Assembly (NCBI RefSeq): GCF_000423885.1
Contig: NZ_AUIV01000001.1
Span: forward strand, 1-64,000
DNA: 64,000 bases
Origin: Thermomonas fusca DSM 15424
GTDB lineage: Bacteria; Pseudomonadota; Gammaproteobacteria; Xanthomonadales; Xanthomonadaceae
Direction of reading: 5' to 3'
Below the pieces are notes generated by a model, which saw only the letters and a list, made by a program, of their open reading frames with translations, did not search any database and had not been told where the DNA came from. The position numbers were made by a program, and so were the translations under genes. This document shows positions 62,764 to 64,000 of this stretch, one piece after another (the first letter of the stretch is position 1; the number at the start of each line of letters is the position of its first letter).

Positions 62764-64000
62764 ATGCGCCTGCTCGCTGCATCCTGCATCCTCCTGTGCC
62801 TGTCCCTGCCGGCGCTGGCCGGCCAGCGCGTGGATCCCTCCAGCATGGATCGCGCCCCGCTGGTGGCCAATCCCGGCGCACCCGAGGCGGCCATTGCCGG
62901 CAGCTGGGACGTATGGATCCCGGGCGCGGTGATGTACTCCAGCGACGGCCGCAACGTCTACCAGCACTACCAGGCCGGCGCGGCGATGAACCGGTTGGAG
63001 ATCGCCGCGGACGGCCGCTACCGTTGGGGCGGACGCAGCGGACGCCTGGAGGAGGTGCGCCCCTGGCACCACCAGCCCGGTCGCCGCTATTACCGGCTGC
63101 TGCATCCCTCCGGCGGCGAATACGAGTTCTATCGCGCCCCCGACGACCGCTTGATCGTCCTGTTCGGTGGCGTCGGCGGCCACGCGGCCACCGGCACCCG
63201 GCTGGGCGGCAACAGCGCCGCCGCAGCGCCACCGGCAGCTGCCAGCGGCGCCTACGCCCCCGGGGCGCGCGTGACCGTGGAATGGAGCGGGCGCTGGTAT
63301 CCGGCGCAGATCCTGCAGACCCGCGACGGCCGGTCCCTGGTGCGCTACGACGGCTACGGCAGCAACTGGGACGAATGGGTGCCGCCAGGCCGCATCCGTT
63401 CCGGCGGCGACGGCGGCGCGCCCGGTGGAAACGCGACGGGCAGCCGCAGCGGCGGCAGCGCGACGCCGGCGTCCGGCAATCCGCTGGGGGTGCAATGGCA
63501 GGGGGGCTCGAGCGCCGCCCCCGCGCCGGCACCGGCATCGCCCGGCAATCCTCTGGGCGTGGAATGGCAGGGCCGCCGCGCTGGTGCGGCGCCCGCAACC
63601 GGGGCGTCGGGCGCCTCCAACCCGCTCGGCGTGGAGTGGGCAGGATCCACTCCCCGAACGGCAGGGCCCGCGCCCGCCACGCCGGCAACGCCGGCAACGC
63701 CGGCTCCGGCTCAACCGCGGCCTGCGCCGCCAGTGACCGCACCGCCCGCACCACCGGTCGCAGGACCGGCGCCAACGCGTCCCGCACCCAATACGCCGCC
63801 TGCCGCCGCGCCCTCGCTGGCCGATCGCTGGTTCTACCGCGCCGCGGCCTTCCACGACGCCAGCGGCGTGACCAGCGAACATCTCGACACCCGCGGCACC
63901 CTCACCCTCAAACCGGATGGCAGCTACGAGCAGAACCTCTACATCGGCGGCATCCTCAACGCGATGAAGGGCCGCTACACGCTCGCGGGAAACCGGCTGA
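62764..64000 (+). CDS. Secreted agenet/Tudor-like protein with NPLGVEW repeats (runs off the edge)
   Basis: 412 codons visible, open at the right edge. A signal peptide (about 1-19, ending PALAG) follows an AAGGAG ribosome-binding site. An N-terminal domain (about 45-135) has WDVWIPGAVMYSS and YYRLLHPSGGEYEFYRAP. A Tudor/agenet-like module (about 167-207) has VTVEWSGRWYPAQIL and GSNWDEWV. Then NPLGV(E/Q)W(Q/A)G occurs three times, at residues 239, 262 and 286, in Gly/Ala/Pro-rich linker. A final domain (from about 355, SLADRWFYRAAAFHDASGV) continues past the window. I do not recognise the family as a whole. Confidence 0.75.
   Translation, partial: MRLLAASCILLCLSLPALAGQRVDPSSMDRAPLVANPGAPEAAIAGSWDVWIPGAVMYSSDGRNVYQHYQAGAAMNRLEIAADGRYRWGGRSGRLEEVRPWHHQPGRRYYRLLHPSGGEYEFYRAPDDRLIVLFGGVGGHAATGTRLGGNSAAAAPPAAASGAYAPGARVTVEWSGRWYPAQILQTRDGRSLVRYDGYGSNWDEWVPPGRIRSGGDGGAPGGNATGSRSGGSATPASGNPLGVQWQGGSSAAPAPAPASPGNPLGVEWQGRRAGAAPATGASGASNPLGVEWAGSTPRTAGPAPATPATPATPAPAQPRPAPPVTAPPAPPVAGPAPTRPAPNTPPAAAPSLADRWFYRAAAFHDASGVTSEHLDTRGTLTLKPDGSYEQNLYIGGILNAMKGRYTLAGNRL

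Overview
The window is GC-rich chromosomal DNA with dense, overlapping genes. It reads as core genome of a gammaproteobacterium in the Xanthomonadaceae (Lysobacter/Luteimonas/Thermomonas/Pseudoxanthomonas-like; genus not resolved). Grounds: metH split into two genes, the serC-pheA-hisC-aroA order, the lolC-lolD-comEC-exbB-exbD-msbA-lpxK-kdsB run, a small family with an FFLEELY-like motif, and TGTAGG-type REP elements. No prophage, CRISPR array or large island is visible. The only mobile DNA is the start of an IS1595-type transposase gene cut by the left edge.

Layout. 1-11.1 kb (minus): transposase fragment, cytosolic 5'-nucleotidase, a CHASE-PAS-GGDEF-EAL protein, NAD kinase, the large NAD-glutamate dehydrogenase and an acyl-CoA dehydrogenase. 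11.3-16.1 kb (plus): an ArsR/methyltransferase fusion regulator with a clear dyad at its start, then two-gene cobalamin-dependent methionine synthase. 16.1-20.2 kb (minus): DUF2058 protein, SlyX, UDP-glucose dehydrogenase and two tandem Mip/FkpA-like FKBP isomerases. 20.4-24.5 kb (plus): a six-gene unit (small exported protein, YtrA-type GntR regulator, ABC ATPase, ABC-2 permease, two DUF2884 paralogues) ending in a textbook terminator. 24.5-29.3 kb (minus): serC-pheA-hisC-aroA. 29.4-34.6 kb (plus): an RND efflux pair with a TetR-like operator in its promoter and a tetR gene downstream.

34.6-41.2 kb holds a loose polyhydroxyalkanoate (PHA)-related neighbourhood: a PHA-system protein, a degenerate FHA protein, an FFLEELY-like protein, a patatin-type lipase and a phasin with a histone-like tail. 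It is followed by a membrane-anchored Mrr-like nuclease, a decayed membrane-protein remnant, YceH and a DUF1993 protein. From 58.4 back to 41.4 kb runs an almost unbroken minus-strand series of about 19 genes: SDH assembly factor (DUF1674), sdhCDAB, sdhE, ygfX, lolC, lolD, comEC, exbB, exbD, msbA, lpxK, kdsB, a low-molecular-weight phosphatase, uvrC, pgsA, tRNA-Gly and tRNA-Cys. It joins respiration, lipoprotein export, DNA uptake, lipid A/KDO synthesis and phospholipid synthesis. 58.4-64 kb (plus): ygfZ, an orphan flavin dehydrogenase/ThDP-enzyme pair, and a secreted agenet/Tudor-like repeat protein that runs off the right edge.

No wholly new system could be proven. The best candidates for new biology are the ArsR-methyltransferase/metH module, the YtrA-ABC-DUF2884 module, the PHA-lipase-phasin neighbourhood and the flavin dehydrogenase/ThDP pair.
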